Below, one piece after another: positions 23,203 to 35,238 of a stretch of 64,000 nt of DNA. Numbering within the stretch: position 1 is the first letter of the stretch; each line of letters begins with the position of its first letter. A model generated the notes under the pieces. That model saw only the letters and a list, made by a program, of their open reading frames with translations, had not been told where the DNA came from and made no database searches. Position numbers and translations under genes: made by a program. Origin of the DNA: Helicostylum pulchrum (Eukaryota > Mucoromycota > Mucoromycetes > Mucorales > Mucoraceae); the NCBI GenBank assembly GCA_025677825.1, contig JAIXMO010000018.1, positions 124,001 to 188,000 of the forward strand, in the 5' to 3' direction.

Positions 23203-25475
23203 TTATGATTCTTCTGTTGTATCGGTGATCCAAGCAAGTTCAAGTGTTCCTTTAGTGTAATTAGTTCCTGCCTTCATGGCTTTTTCAGCTTCAAATCTTT
23301 GTCCGTATTGAACTAAAACTTCTGAATCCTTTTGCTCGAATGAAGTAATGGTACCGAATTGCTAAAAGATTAAATAGTTTAGTTACGCGCCACCAAACAA
23401 CAACAAAAATCTACACTTACTTCGAAATGTTGACGTAATTCAGGCTCGGTAGAGTCTTGAGGGATATCTTTAACTACAATCTTGGTAGGACGATTATCTA
23501 AACTCATTCTAGTAGCTCCACCTCTCATACCAGGCCAGCTACCACCTCTTCCTCTACCAAAATAACCACCACGTCCTCCACGGAAACCAGGTCCACTCAT
23601 ACCGAGAATAGCAGCCTACAATAATAATAATAAAAAAAAAACGTGTAAGTTATTTAAATACGACACAAACATTTATAATGTATGTAGTTTACCTCTGCTT
23701 CTAAACGAGCAAGCTTCTTCTTAAGATCTTCAGAAGTTTCAGCACCTTCCTTTACTTCACCACCACCTTCACTTGTAGCAGCATCAGCAGAAGAGGGATC
23801 AGTAACCTCAGCAGCGGCAGCGGTTTTAGAGGTATCGATATCATTTTGAATAGTTTTAAGAGCCTTTAAAAGTTCAGCCTTTTCGGATTGAGTCATACCA
23901 GTGCTGTTGGTAAGTTTAGCTAACAATCTCTTTTGTTCATCAATTTGTTGTTGAAGTTGAAGTTCTCGCTTCTTTTGAATCTCTAAAATGGTCTTCATGT
24001 GTTCTTGATGCTTTCTTTGTTTTTCCTCTCTTTCTTTAGCGAGTTCGGCAGCACGAGCAGCGACTAATTCTGGATCAGGTTCGTTGGATTTAGGTGCAAC
24101 GGGTACAGGAGCTTCAACAGGAGCACCGCCTGTAGTAGCAGGCTCATCTTTATGCCAGTATACCTTAACAAAACGGTTATCAAAGATAGCATCAGGAGAA
24201 TTATAAGCGTTTTCAGCTTCAGCACGCGTACTATATTGAATGACAGCTTTTTGTGCGTGAGGTTGAACGCTGATATTGATAATGGTACCGAATTTGGCAA
24301 AGAAATCGTTGACGGTAGAGATTTGACAGAATTCAACAGGAATTTTTTCAACGTTTAAAGTAGTGTTTTGAGGATTGTTGTTTTGGTTACGATGGCCTTG
24401 GTAACCACCGCGAGCACCACCTCTACCACCACGTCCACGACGCATACCGTTTCCACGCATCATACCGTTGTTCATCATCATATCATTAGGGTTCATCATG
24501 TTGGGCATGCCAGGGAAACCAGCCATCTCATTGTTAATTAAACCAGATCGTTCAGGATCATATGCGTCAGGCATTCCGTAAAATGGTTGAGGAGGTACGG
24601 TGCGTACGCCCATGGGAGGGATTGGACCGCCAGGGGGGAAAGGACCAGGATAGGCGCCAACATTTTCATCGACAATAATTCTATCCATACCGTGATCAAA
24701 AGGACACATATCACCTCGCATACAGAATCCCTTTTCGTTATAATCTCTACATTGAGGTCTGTTTTGGCCACGTCCCATACCACCACCACCACGAACACTA
24801 CTACCGCGACCACCTCTACTGCTGTTACCTCTACTGCTGTTACCTCTATTGTTATCAAAGTGACCGTTGTAGCCAGTAACAGGTATATTATTAGGATTAT
24901 GACTGGGTCTTCTATCTTCATTAACGCGATAAAACTTGTTTGTTGCTCCGTTTTGACTGTCTTCTGGAAGTCGACGTTTGTTGGAACGATCTTGTTCTTC
25001 TTGAGACTCTGATCGTTGACGTCTATGTTTGAAATTACGATCGCCATCATCTTCGTCATCAGAGAATTCATTGAATCGATCCATAGATGCAGGTGCATTG
25101 CCTTGTCCATTTATTTTAGCAAATAAACGGTTTATAAAAGGCATGGTTTCTAATAAGAAAATTTTTTTAATCCCTTTTGTTTCCGCCCATCTTTATTTTT
25201 TTTATATGTAATTTTAATTAGAAATACTTACGGTCGTCAAAGAACTCATGAAGCTTTTCTTGAAGACTTGTCTTTAAGACATCGTCTAATTGTTCATTAC
25301 CAATAAGTGCGATAATATATTGAGCTAATACAGTGGGATCAGCATCACAACTATAAAGTATATAAACGGTTTAATATTTTCTATCTTTTTTTTTTCATGC
25401 GTATGTATTTACTTACAGTGAAGCAACTTCTTTACTAACAAAAGACTCCAAGTCAGCAGGTAATTTATTTGCCAT
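23203..25475 (-). CDS. RBM26/RBM27-like RNA-binding protein (PWI, CCCH, RRM)
   Basis: Five exons (25417-25475, 25232-25350, 23693-25149, 23421-23615, 23203-23361) give 662 aa. Residues 1-75 form a PWI-like domain (CDADPTVLAQYIIALI, as in human RBM26/27). A CCCH finger C-x8-C-x5-C-x3-H follows at C193, C202, C208, H212. After Gly/Arg-rich repeats come an RRM-like segment from about residue 320 (LNVEKIPVEF, KVYWHKDE), a long coiled coil rich in Gln/Glu/Lys, a second Gly-rich linker and a C-terminal RRM (KIVVKDIPQ, LELAWITD). The family (Rmn1 in fission yeast) works with the MTREC/PAXT RNA-surveillance machinery in the nucleus. It shares a 229-bp promoter with the FAM192A-like gene. Confidence 0.9.
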
Positions 25476-25704
25476 TTTCTATTAGTAGGTCTTTTTTAAT
25501 GGAATAAATAGAAAAAGAAGTTTTCTAAAGACAAGAAAAAAATTATTTTTTTACAGCATAGTTGTTGTCGTTTAAACTACGTCACGAGTGACCACTTTTT
25601 CTTTTTTCTTACTTTTTTTTTTTTTTTTTTTTACCTTAAAAAAGGTTGGCATTTTTAGTTTTTTGTGCGTGTAAAAGAATAATAGAAGAAAAAAGAAAAA
25701 AAAA
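25476..25704. promoter_or_regulatory. bidirectional promoter, RBM26/27-like and FAM192A-like genes
   Basis: Only 229 bp separate the two start codons, so both promoters must overlap. It has T/A runs; no clear TATA box. Confidence 0.55.
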
Positions 25705-26370
25705 ATGTCATTTAATATCAAAAACTCGTTTGTATCTCGTGCGGTTGTAGAAGACAATCAACAAGTTGATGCCGAAGAAAATAAAGAGGCAGATGAAGGT
25801 GTGCAGAATTAGAGATAAAGACAAAAAGGTTATTAAAGTATATTTTTTTTATGCGTAGTTGTTATTCAAGAACAATACGACCCAAGAACTTTATTTGAAC
25901 GTTTACAAGAACAAAAGAATATAAAAGAAGAGAAATTTGCAGAAGAATCGCGTTTATCAAATCAAATTAAACGTGTAGACGAAGAAGAAGCAGAGTTTTT
26001 TAGAATTTTATCGGACGAAAAGGAAAAATTGGAATACGAAAGAAAAATTAAGGAACAATTAGCGTTGGAAGAGTATCGTTTAGCGGTTGAAGCTAGAGCT
26101 GCTCCTGTTGGTCCTGCTGTGACAACAGCAAACGCTGTAGTAGCTTCTGCAAATAAACCAAAACCTGCTATAAAGTTGAATAAATTATCGAAACAATCGA
26201 TTAAAGGTGCATTATTTGTTAAAAAGAAGAAGCGTGAAAGTGATTCAGAAGAAGAGGAGGAAGAAGAGGAAGAACAAGTTAAACCATTAGCAAAAAAACA
26301 AAAGACATCATTGTCGTTATTAGCAGATTATGGTGACATCAGTAGTAGTAGTAGTGATAGTGACGCGTGA
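25705..26370 (+). CDS. FAM192A/PSME3IP1/Fyv6-family protein
   Basis: Two exons (25705-25798, 25859-26370) give 201 aa. The family signature is YDPRTLFERLQEQKNIKEEK, matching DPRSLFERLQEQKD of human FAM192A, followed by VDEEEAEFF and a charged coiled coil. The C-terminal part is basic (VKKKKRES), then Glu-rich, and ends in Ser/Asp repeats. Human FAM192A binds the PA28-gamma proteasome activator, and yeast Fyv6 is a second-step splicing factor; both share this N-terminal domain. The protein is probably nuclear. It lies head-to-head with another RNA-processing gene. Confidence 0.9.
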
Positions 26371-27253
26371 TCTTGATTACTGTCCCCTAATTTTATTCAA
26401 GTAAATTGGCATAGAGATTATATCCATATTAAAAAATAAAAAATATGAAAAAAAGGGGGGGAATTTCAAGAAATGTAAAGAGTATGCTTTTTTTTGTTTG
26501 TAAAAGCGTGCATTAGATACATCAAAAGTTTGGCGCCATTTTTTTTTTTTCATTAATGCAATTACCCAATATTCAAGTGACTATAATGACAAAATGTCAA
26601 AAGACGGAAATTAAGTCATTTTGAATAAGAATGTTATGTGAGAAGCAGCATAAATTTTAAGCGGCAAATACTGGCGGTATTCAATTGAATCTTGAGTCGC
26701 TTAAACTATATCGCAATCCTACGGTTCCTATTTAAATCTTACAAATGGAATGAAAAAATATGAGGTCACGATATAACATGAATCGTCAATAATAATTACA
26801 TTAAGAATAAAAAAAAAAAAGCAAGGCATTATACTTTGGAGAGTTATCAATAACATGGATGCATTTATTATTGGACGAGGTATGCATTCTTGTTCACCTT
26901 TTTATTATTATTATTATTTCTTTATTTGCTCTCGTACTGATTTAAAGCAGCTGTATATATACGTATGAGTAAGCTATATACACATTTATAACATATACGC
27001 TTTTGTGTAATACTTACATTATCGAACACTTAATATTTATGAAACAAAAAGCAAAAACTAACAAGCAGAAATTAGAGATCTACCAAAAATAAAATTAAAC
27101 TTCACAGTTAAAAAGAGACAATACTATGTAAGCTTAAAGAATGCAATCGATCCTATATATTTTGCCCAAAATCGTTTCACATTAGATCTTTATTCCCCAT
27201 TCCTTTCGTTCTTGTTGCACTCTTTTTTCTTCTTCTTTTTGATTAAGTATTTT
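26371..27253. other. intergenic
   Basis: No gene supported. Holds ATT repeats at 26902-26918 and T12 near 26539-26550. A tiny spliceable frame starting at 26854 was judged too weak. The right end is the leader of the Zn2Cys6 gene. Confidence 0.5.
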
Positions 27254-28700
27254 ATGATGGATACAAGTTATAACTACCCTCAGTTATTTGATATGGAAGA
27301 CACGGACTTGTTTCAAGGGCTCAATCTATCCGATAATACGACCATTCCATCCCCAAATCATATGTACAATAACTTCCATAAAAAATTATCTCTTCAACAT
27401 GCTAATCAAGATATATATAATTCACTTGCCTCTACACCTAATAACAATAATTCATACTTGCACTACCTTCAATCGAATAATAACAATAATAATAATAGCA
27501 ATAATAATGAAGTCTATTATGATACACCCTCACAAGTAATGTTAATGGCTCCCACTATGGATTTAAGTGATTACGATTACTTTAATCAACAAACTGAACA
27601 AAAGCAACAATACAATTGGTTATATGATCCTATCGATTCCTTTCTAACATCAAACCAACCCAACTTATTCTGTGATAATTCAATTGTAAACCCTTCTCTC
27701 GATTCAATCATGACTGAAAATATGGATGAAAATATTACTGTAGAAGGTGGAATGTCTCGCGGATACGTCAGTCTTAGTGTAAGTTGAAATAAGAATTAAT
27801 TTTATAGGTTGCACAACAATTTTGACCAAAAATAAAATAAAATAGGACGTCAATTCTTTTGTTGCAAAAGCAGATTCTAAACATTCATGTTTATTACAAG
27901 TACCTAATGACTTTAACAACAACAACCAACGAAGAAACGAATTCTCTTCTTCTGAATCTACTACCAATGAAGATAGTGAAGACGATTATTCTGATAGTGA
28001 AACTGAGTTCCGTTGGCCCTTATTGAACACTTCATTCAGTACACCTACTACTCATGACAAGCAGAAGCTAATGATCAAAATCAAGAAACCAGCTTCAACT
28101 AGTGCTAGCGCCTTGCCTAGTCCCTATGGTGAACACCCACAGTGGGGTCTCATCTCTCCCAAACTTAGCAAGTCTGCCAACACTTATAGAAACAAATATA
28201 GAAAATCAGCGTCCAATATATACAATATGAATACTACCACCTCCAAAAAGAAGAATAAACTTTTAGATAATACAAAGAGACGTGGTAGTGCTCCTCAACG
28301 GTTAACTATTAATCATAACCACAGTACGAGTAGTTTAGGTAGTTTACATTCTTCTTCTTCGTTATCATCGTTATCAAATACCTTACAGAGATCAATGCGT
28401 GTATCCGACAGCATGAACTTTTTATCAAGACATTCATCAGATGATGAAGAAGAGGCTATTGAAGAGGATGAAGAGGATGAAGATGATGATGAATATCAAA
28501 TAAGAACTGCTCATGCTTCAAGTCAATTGCCAACGAAAAAAGGTAGAAATGTAGATAAGGCGTGTAACCATTGTAAACGCTCTCATTTAAGATGCGATGA
28601 TATGAGACCCTGTCGTCGCTGTGTAGCTACTGGTAAAACTGGTTGTAAAGATGTTCAGCATAAGCCTAGAGGAAGACCAAAGCTTCATAAGAAACAATAA
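27254..28700 (+). CDS. Zn2Cys6 transcription factor with C-terminal zinc cluster
   Basis: Two exons (27254-27778, 27846-28700) give 459 aa. The zinc cluster is near the C-terminus: C415, C418, C425, C431, C434, C442, spaced C-x2-C-x6-C-x5-C-x2-C-x7-C (starts ACNHCKRSHLRCDD). Directly after it RGRPK forms an AT-hook-like basic segment. KRSHL in the first loop recalls the Ert1/AcuK/Gsm1 type of gluconeogenesis regulators, but their PAS domain is not present. The N-terminal part is acidic and rich in Asn, Gln and Ser, as activation regions often are. Codon repeats (AAT/AAC) encode a poly-Asn tract around 27470-27505. Target genes unknown. Confidence 0.92.
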
Positions 28701-30035
28701 ATAAATTAAATACCCCCTCCTTCTTCCCTTTTTTTCTTCTCACTTTAAAGAATAAAATTATGTGCTTATATGAAATGAATTTTCCTATTGTATGATTAGT
28801 TCTTGTAATTGCCACTAAAATAGGCTTACTGTGTAATACCGCCATTACTATCGAGTATTTTTAAAAAAGAAAAAATGCTTCTGTAAAATTCCCTTTTATA
28901 TTTATTCATCCGTTGGGAAAAGAATAACTTTTTTCTCAATGTAGTAGCTATGCATTTTCGCTTATTTTACTATCACGAATTAGAAAAAAAACCTATACCT
29001 TTTGCCAAAATGCTGTCGCAAAAAAAAAAAATTAAAGTGTCGTACTTTTAAAAAAAAACAATTAAGAACAAATAGTGTACAAAAGAAATCAAACTCTTTG
29101 TCAGGATCCAATTCCAATGCTTAAATATTACCATGCGCGTGTGTTTTTTGTCCATCTTGGCTCGTAACAATTGCTGAACACTTTCAAATGACCCATGAGA
29201 TTAGATCTTGTAAAAAAAAAACTCTTCAGTTGTCGTTCATCTTTGTGAATATCAAGTCAAAGATTTATATGAACAGATTAAACGATATTGGTCGATAGAT
29301 CAGTGTTTTTATTTTAGTGAGATTATTTATAAAAAGCGTCCTGAACATACAGAGTTGGGAAAAGTATCACAACTGTTCCTTTAATACTTTAAATTTTTTT
29401 TAATAGCGTGAGCTTTCCGTTCCTTTTGTTTTAAATCTACTTCCAAGGCTTCAATTGATCGTTTCAGAGATGCTCGCCACGCAGCTTCTGGTTTATCTTC
29501 AGCAAGTGCCAATTCAGTAGTTGTAGGCTCAGCAGGTCTCAGATCAATGGGTGTGGGCGTGGATGAAGATGTGGCTGTAGGCTCAGTGTGGTATTTAAAT
29601 ATAAATATCAAAAAAATAAAAGAAAAATAAAAATAATCAAAATATTTATCAGACTAAAGGCTCGTGTTTTCTTAAATAAAACAACAATACCTTTTTATAT
29701 AGACCTCAGGAAATAATAAGATAATTTAAACATGACATGATTATAAGCTAAAAGAGAGTATAGACGACACATAATTCTTTTATGGATGAACACACTGATT
29801 ATAGAATAACCACAACAGCATATCTGACTATAGAAATAGTTGTTACTTGTATCATTGTATCACTTAACGATTCGAGTTAGCTGTTACACCACGCTTTATT
29901 CTATATATATTTATCAATCGTTATAACATAGTGGTAACGGATCACAGTCATATGTAGATAATATTATATCTGTATATAGTTTTATGTAAGTTGATAAGCA
30001 AGTATCTTACTTGTATAAAATATGTCTAGATTATA
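28701..30035. other. intergenic with one weak minus-strand ORF
   Basis: Mostly empty. A minus-strand open frame at 29381-29611 encodes a Pro/Thr/Ser part and a charged helix (AWRASLKRSIEALEVDLKQK). It has no ATG start and no clear splice partner, so it may be an exon or a transposon remnant. Nothing else seen. Confidence 0.35.
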
Positions 30036-30645
30036 TCACTTTAATATTACTTGGATACAATACTCAGTATGTGTCAGTGTATCGCCTTGTGCAGCCAAGG
30101 GTTGACATTTGGATAAAACTTTTTTTCGCGGAACGTCCTCACCAGAGATGTTTGTCGCGATTGTATTCTAAATAGCGTTTATTAGTACAGTCTATTACAT
30201 CTTTTCAAGTGTTTAAGTAGCATAACTTACATATAAAACAGTTTCCCTTTGGTTAAAGCTGGCTTCACTTGAATTGGTAACAATGGGCAAAGAATATTCA
30301 TATTCACAGCGTAAGTATTAAAAAAATTTACTTGACTCATCGATCATTCCAAAGTGTAAATGCGCATATCTGTAATAAAGTTGAAAAGTTAATTCTAAGT
30401 TTTTACGCAGCTTTTTCACTTTTTTCCACCTACCCTTTTTGACTTTCTTTATAGACGTGAATCACCTTTACGATTGAGCAATTGTTTATTCTTCTTTCAA
30501 GTTCTGGACCATTTAAATTTACTAAACATTCCCCTTGAACATACACATGGCAATTGCGTTTCCAGCAACTGTTACATTGACTTTTCATTTTGCCAAATGA
30601 AAAATCATTGCAGGTTTTCCCACAAGTCGCATATAAGAATTTCAA
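30036..30645 (-). pseudogene. Cys-rich minus-strand exons, unresolved gene or relic
   Basis: Three spliceable stretches lie on the minus strand. The first (30645 leftward) follows acceptor TTATAG and encodes a Cys-rich part with ATCGKTC, KSQCNSCWKRNC and VQGEC, then reaches donor GTAGGT. After acceptor TTACAG the frame continues GYAHLHFGMIDESS, hits an in-frame TAA at 30318-30320, then continues CEYEYSLPIVTNSSEA to a strong GTAAGT donor. After TTTAG it encodes NISGEDVPRKKVLSK and stops at 30036. The one internal stop and lack of an ATG suggest a broken or misread gene. It overlaps the plus-strand model at 30283-31116. Family not recognised. Confidence 0.3.
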
Positions 30646-31116
30646 CTATAAATAAAGCTCTTTTCTTAAAAAAAATAGTCGAGCCAGAGCCAAAGGATAG
30701 CAGTGAAGATATGCTAGAGTTCATTGTGAAATGGAACTCGAATAAAAGAAAGAGATTTAGACCTGTAACACCTAGCACAAGTCGATCTCCTAAAAAGAGA
30801 CGAACAGGAGTTACAGAGTCTAAGCCTTGTGTAACATAAACATATATATATATCCATTAATAATAATAATCTTTCTTTCTCTATCTTAAATTATACATAG
30901 TAAAAGTTCTATACTTCCTTATTATATATACCTTATACAGATAGCACTTATTTCTACAAGACAAATATTATTGGTGGAATATCAATAATATTGGTCTTGA
31001 CAAATTGTATATTCATTTTAACTGGGTTTACTATTATAGTCCTTTTTGGGGGTTTACTTGCATACTCCTACTTTTACAATGAAGGTGACTTAAAAAAAAG
31101 AAAAATTAAGTTATAA
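30283..31116 (+). CDS. putative small membrane-anchored basic protein
   Basis: A three-exon model (30283-30310, 30679-30828, 30941-31116) gives 117 aa with matching phases. A short start (MGKEYSYSQ) is followed by an acidic segment, LEFIVKWNSNKRKRFRP, a basic SPKKRR cluster that could be a nuclear signal, and two hydrophobic helices (GGISIILVLTNCIFILTGF and IIVLFGGLLAY) with a Lys-rich end. Intron 1 would be 368 bp, long for this window, and encloses antisense Cys-rich ORFs. The second donor is GTGTAA, weak. The membrane exon looks the most convincing part. Without the third exon, exon 2 runs to its own stop at 30839. No family recognised. Confidence 0.35.
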
Positions 31117-31775
31117 AGTATGAAAGTCAATTTTTATGACAAAGAGTTTGATTTTTTTTTTGCACTGTTCAGTGCCTATTTGTAACCTGCTTTAACGAAC
31201 AATAAACATCAGTTACAGCACTTGACAGTTAATTTTTTTATTGCTCTTTATTAAAAGGGATACTACTTTCAAAACAATAGCTATGAGTAGAAGAAAAATA
31301 GGGATTAAAACGCGCTCATTTATGTGTGCCGTATATTATAAACAACTTGAGAAGAATATTTTAATGCACAAAGCTGATAATTAAAATGTATCAGTACTTG
31401 TTCTTTTCATATCGTAATAAGATAAATTGATATAAGTTTCTGTACAAGTGTATTTACTTGTCACCTTACTCCCTAAAACTCAACCCAATAGAACAGTTTT
31501 GATCTGTTGTTAAGAGTAGTGTAAAAAGAGAATTTATGTACTCAAAAAAAGATGCTATTCCACAAATAATTGCAGATGTTAGCTCAGTCATCTTTTGAAG
31601 GATTTGCACGCTATTCTGTTAAACGTTTCGCTGACTGCCTTGCAGTCTTTTTTTTTTTTTTTTTTTTTTGATGTGTTAGAGAAAAAAGCCACAATTTTTT
31701 TTGAGTGCGAAAAAAAACTTTCAAATAGCCCTTTTTTTTTTTTTTTTTTATACTCTTTACATATATATTTTTAAA
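31117..31775. other. intergenic upstream of the La gene
   Basis: AT-rich; T21 at 31649-31669 and T19 at 31731-31749 just before the La start. No gene seen. Confidence 0.5.
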
Positions 31776-32737
31776 ATGGTAGCCACTGATAGTGAAAAGA
31801 TCCGCAAGCAAGTAAACTTTTACTTTTCTGATTCCAACTTACCTTATGATAAATTCTTATGGACTCTTCGTGCAAACACACCTGAAGGATGTAAATAACG
31901 AATAATAATAAAAAAAACCAGCGCTTTTTGTCAAATACGCAAAACTGACACTTTAACTTTTTTTTAGGGATCCCCATTGAGACCATCGCTGGGTTCAAGA
32001 AAATGAAGATGATTACTGAAGATTTAGATACTATTGTCAAAGCTTTAAAGGAAGTAGAGAGCGATATCTATGAACTTGATGGCGAATCCAAGAATATCAG
32101 AAGAAAGTCTGAAGTTGTTCAACAAGACCATGCTAGCCGTTCAATTTATATCAAGGGTTTACCTTTAGTTGATGTTGATGCCAAGGATGCTATTGCTGAA
32201 CTCTTTATTCTTCAAGATAAAATCGATGATCTTTTCAGTGAACACGCCAAGGTACTCTGTGTACGTTTGAAGAAGACCAATGATCGTCCCAAGATGTTCA
32301 AGGTAAAAATTTATATATTCTGTGTGTATGGGACGCGACTTTTTTTTTTTTACTAATGTTTATACATTTAGGGTAGCGCTTATGTTGAATTTGAAACCCC
32401 TGAGGATGCCAAGAAGGTTGCTGAATTAAAGGAAATCGAGTTAGATGGTAAGAAGATTGAAATTACTTACAGACCTGTCTATATCGAAAATAAGGCTGAG
32501 GAGTTCAAGAACTCTCCTCCCAAGCACAAAAAATTCGGATTCAACGCTTTCAGAACTCAAAACTCTGGATCTGCCGGTAACAACAAGAGAAAGGGTAACG
32601 GTTTCGTAAAGGCCGAACCCAAGAAGACCAAGGTTGAGGAAGAGACTGAAGCACCCAAGGCTGAAGAAGCTAAGGTTGAAGAAGCCAAGGCTGAAGCTAA
32701 GGTTGAAGCTGAGACTGAGACCAAGTCTGCAGAGTAG
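31776..32737 (+). CDS. LHP1: La protein (Lhp1), RNA 3'-end chaperone
   Basis: Three exons (31776-31890, 31968-32302, 32372-32737) give 271 aa. The La motif fills the N-terminus: [19 protein letters not shown], then [15 protein letters not shown]. An RRM follows from about residue 108 ([10 protein letters not shown], then [16 protein letters not shown]). The C-terminal tail has a Lys-rich patch, an NLS-like [16 protein letters not shown] and Glu/Ala/Lys repeats. La binds the UUU-OH end of RNA polymerase III transcripts, such as pre-tRNAs, and protects them in the nucleus. The size is close to yeast Lhp1 and there is no second RRM as in human La. Confidence 0.95.
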
Positions 32738-32825
32738 ATTATTATTATTTATTTTTTTTATTTAAAAAAAAAAAAAAAGATGTGTTTATATATATAATTT
32801 CAATAAAATAAAATAGAAAAATATT

Positions 32826-35023
32826 TTATAATTGAGGAACTGTAACCAACCACCTTTGTAAAATCCTTTTTACAACCGCACCTCCACTTGGATCCAACTT
32901 TTCCAAAAATCGAATTGTGATTGCAGGTGCTAGTGTCTGACTAAAGATTTGAATTGATTTTTTTAAAGCGGGTATTGTCATAATAAGAATCTCTCGTCTA
33001 TTGTTTGCCTCTCCCTCTTGTGAAATAGTAAATTGCGCGTCTGTTAAATCACTTTTTTCCAAGTTGATTAAACTTTGTTCGCCGGCTTCCGTGCATAATC
33101 GAACGTGGAAATGGCCATCGAGTAAGGTCACGGCACAGTTTGGGTGCGAGAATATTGTAGTCCCGCCAAAATCAATTGACAGTGTCGGCAGTGGTATACC
33201 TCCCTGACTATACAAAAAGAAAGAATTACTTTGCTGTTGTGGAGTTTGCTGTGGTTGTGGCGGTGGCTGTGCTTGTGCTTGAGGTTGTACGGGTAGTATG
33301 GGTTTTACGTGAAGTTGTTGTTGTTGTGGTGGTGGTGGTGGTGGTGGTGGTAGTGGTGATTGTCGTACTACAGGAGCAGGCTCAATCGGTTGAATATGAA
33401 CCGGTTCCACTATATTCATTTTATCTACAATCTTTGTCTTTGTCGTACTCTTCTTTTTATCATCCACAGGAACTTCAGACGGACTTTCATTGGGTATATG
33501 GGAGACTGATTTTCGATGCTTGGATACAGGCAAAACCGCTTTTTTACTCGGTATTTCCGTTTCTCGGTCCCCCTTCTTTTGAACTCTTTTAGTCTCGCGC
33601 TCCAACTCTAATAACTCCAAGATTCTTTCGCGTTCCTTTCGTTCTTTAATTAACCTTTTTTCTTCTTCGGGACTGATGACAGGCGCGTCTTTCAAAATCT
33701 CGCCTCGTTTCCATTGGATGCCACAGCTGTTGCAAAGTGTGCCGTGTCCTGCAGGACCGGGACGCCACATACAAGTGTGCTTTGTACTGCAGTAAGCGCA
33801 TTTTAATAATCCGTCCTCTTTTGCTACGGTATTTGTATATTTGTTTTTGGGTACTAGATACTTTTTTTTTTAGTTATTTTTTAACCCAGATAAAATAATT
33901 CGTATTTTTGATGTTACTTACATTCTGCTTCAAATTTCTCGTCTCTTGGTCTTTTACCTAATCGAATTGCGTTCAAAATTTCGTTTCGCTTCTTTTCAGC
34001 CATGATGGGACCTGTGGTGATATCGGGTACAGTCAATGCTCTCTTTAATAAATCTTGAACTTCGGCACGGTTTATTGGGTCCTGTGATAAGTCGTATTTT
34101 ACAAATCGCTTTTTGGGGAAAGATTTCATCTTGAGAGACAGGCTCTCTTTGACTTGGTCGGGTTTATTTACATTATCTTCAAGCGCGTCGATTGTGGTTT
34201 GGTTTAAATGGGAGATGCGGATATTGACGGGTTGATATACTTTTGTGTCCTCTAATTTAGGGTCTTGCGTGGTTATGAAGTTTTGGATATATGGTAAGTG
34301 GCATGATTTTCCCCATTTTGCAATTTGGTCTTTAGGTTTTTCAAAGAATCCGTCGGTTGAGTCAATTGGTATCACAAAGGATGCATGTAACTATATAATA
34401 TGATGAATATCTTCCTTATAAGAGAGAAAAAAAAGGAAATACTTACAACAATTGGACCATCTTCTACTGATAAACTGATAAGAGCGTCTTTAGGAAATAT
34501 GAATCGTTCATTTGGTAATTCGTTTAATTCAAATACAATATCAACAAACTGTAAAAGTTGAGAAGGTTCTTGCTCGTTGGTGTTATCCATGACGGTATCT
34601 TGTTCAGGTATTTTGATACTCAGTTGCTTGGCAATCGTTGTCCACGGTATGGTTCGACAAGCTTCGTAAAAACTAGTATTTGAAAACAGATGAGGACCAA
34701 GTTCCAAAGTACCTGTTCCCAAATACTTCATATTAGGCCATTTCTTACGTGAATTGTTCGCTCTCTTTGGTTGTTGTGTGGCATCGGCTCGGTACTTCGT
34801 AAAGACTGAACTTGTCCAATGAAGACGTGATTGTAATAAAGAAAGTAAAAGTACACCACTAAAATATATTTTTTAACTTTCGGCATAAACTACTCTCTTT
34901 TTTTACGGTAATGTACCTGTCACATGTGTCTTGTTGATTGCATTCTTCTACAGTGGGTATTTCAAACTTTTTTAAAGAGGTTTCAAGCCGTTTTTTAGCA
35001 GCTATTAAAGCAGAACTGGACAT
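32826..35023 (-). CDS. GATA-type zinc finger protein
   Basis: Four exons (34917-35023, 34447-34858, 33922-34390, 32826-33853) give 671 aa. A single GATA finger lies at about residues 347-372: CAYC, then CMWRPGPAGHGTLCNSCG, followed by IQWKRG, with 18 residues between the Cys pairs. N-terminal to it are a segment with KYLGTGTLELGPHLF and a basic helix region; C-terminal are a charged coiled coil, poly-Pro and Gln stretches, then a folded-looking end (SHPNCAVTLLDGHFHVRLC, ILQRWLVTVPQL). The finger differs from classical nitrogen or iron regulators in lacking the usual basic tail, so a chromatin-associated role is possible. Ser/Lys-rich initiator MSSSALIAAKKR was taken as start. Function beyond DNA binding is not clear. 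Confidence 0.88.
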
Positions 35024-35238
35024 AATAATAAAAGAAAAAAACAGGTTGGTTGCGGGTTTGTTTTTTTTTTTTACTTTTTTGAGAAATAAAAAAAAGAGGG
35101 TCGAAAAAAGTGACTGCTTAGTTCAGATGGCGGGGCGGTGCGGGACGCTCTGCAGTTTCTCTGTGTATTCGGGGTATTCAAAGTGTGCCAGTAGACAAAG
35201 GTGAATCTTTCTCTTTATAGTTTGAACGGAAGGACAAC
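35024..35238. promoter_or_regulatory. bidirectional promoter, GATA protein and eL20
   Basis: The two start codons are 215 bp apart. A GC-rich patch (GGCGGGGCGGTGCGGG around 35129-35144) stands out from the AT-rich surroundings and may be a control element. Confidence 0.5.

Noticed and set aside
22868..23233. Phe/Leu-rich minus-strand ORF looking like a membrane protein
   Set aside because: Made of poly-T tracts in an intergenic low-complexity stretch.
24538..25110. 190-codon minus-strand ORF in another frame, and the plus-strand ORF at 24587-25012
   Set aside because: Both are shadows of the repetitive Gly/Arg-rich part of the RBM26/27-like gene.
26854..26990. Tiny spliceable frame starting MDAFIIGR
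   Set aside because: Only about 22 codons in total after splicing, no family match, and such short frames arise often by chance.
33176..33592. Plus-strand ORF opposite the GATA gene, rich in Val
   Set aside because: Antisense shadow of the poly-Pro/Gln coding region.
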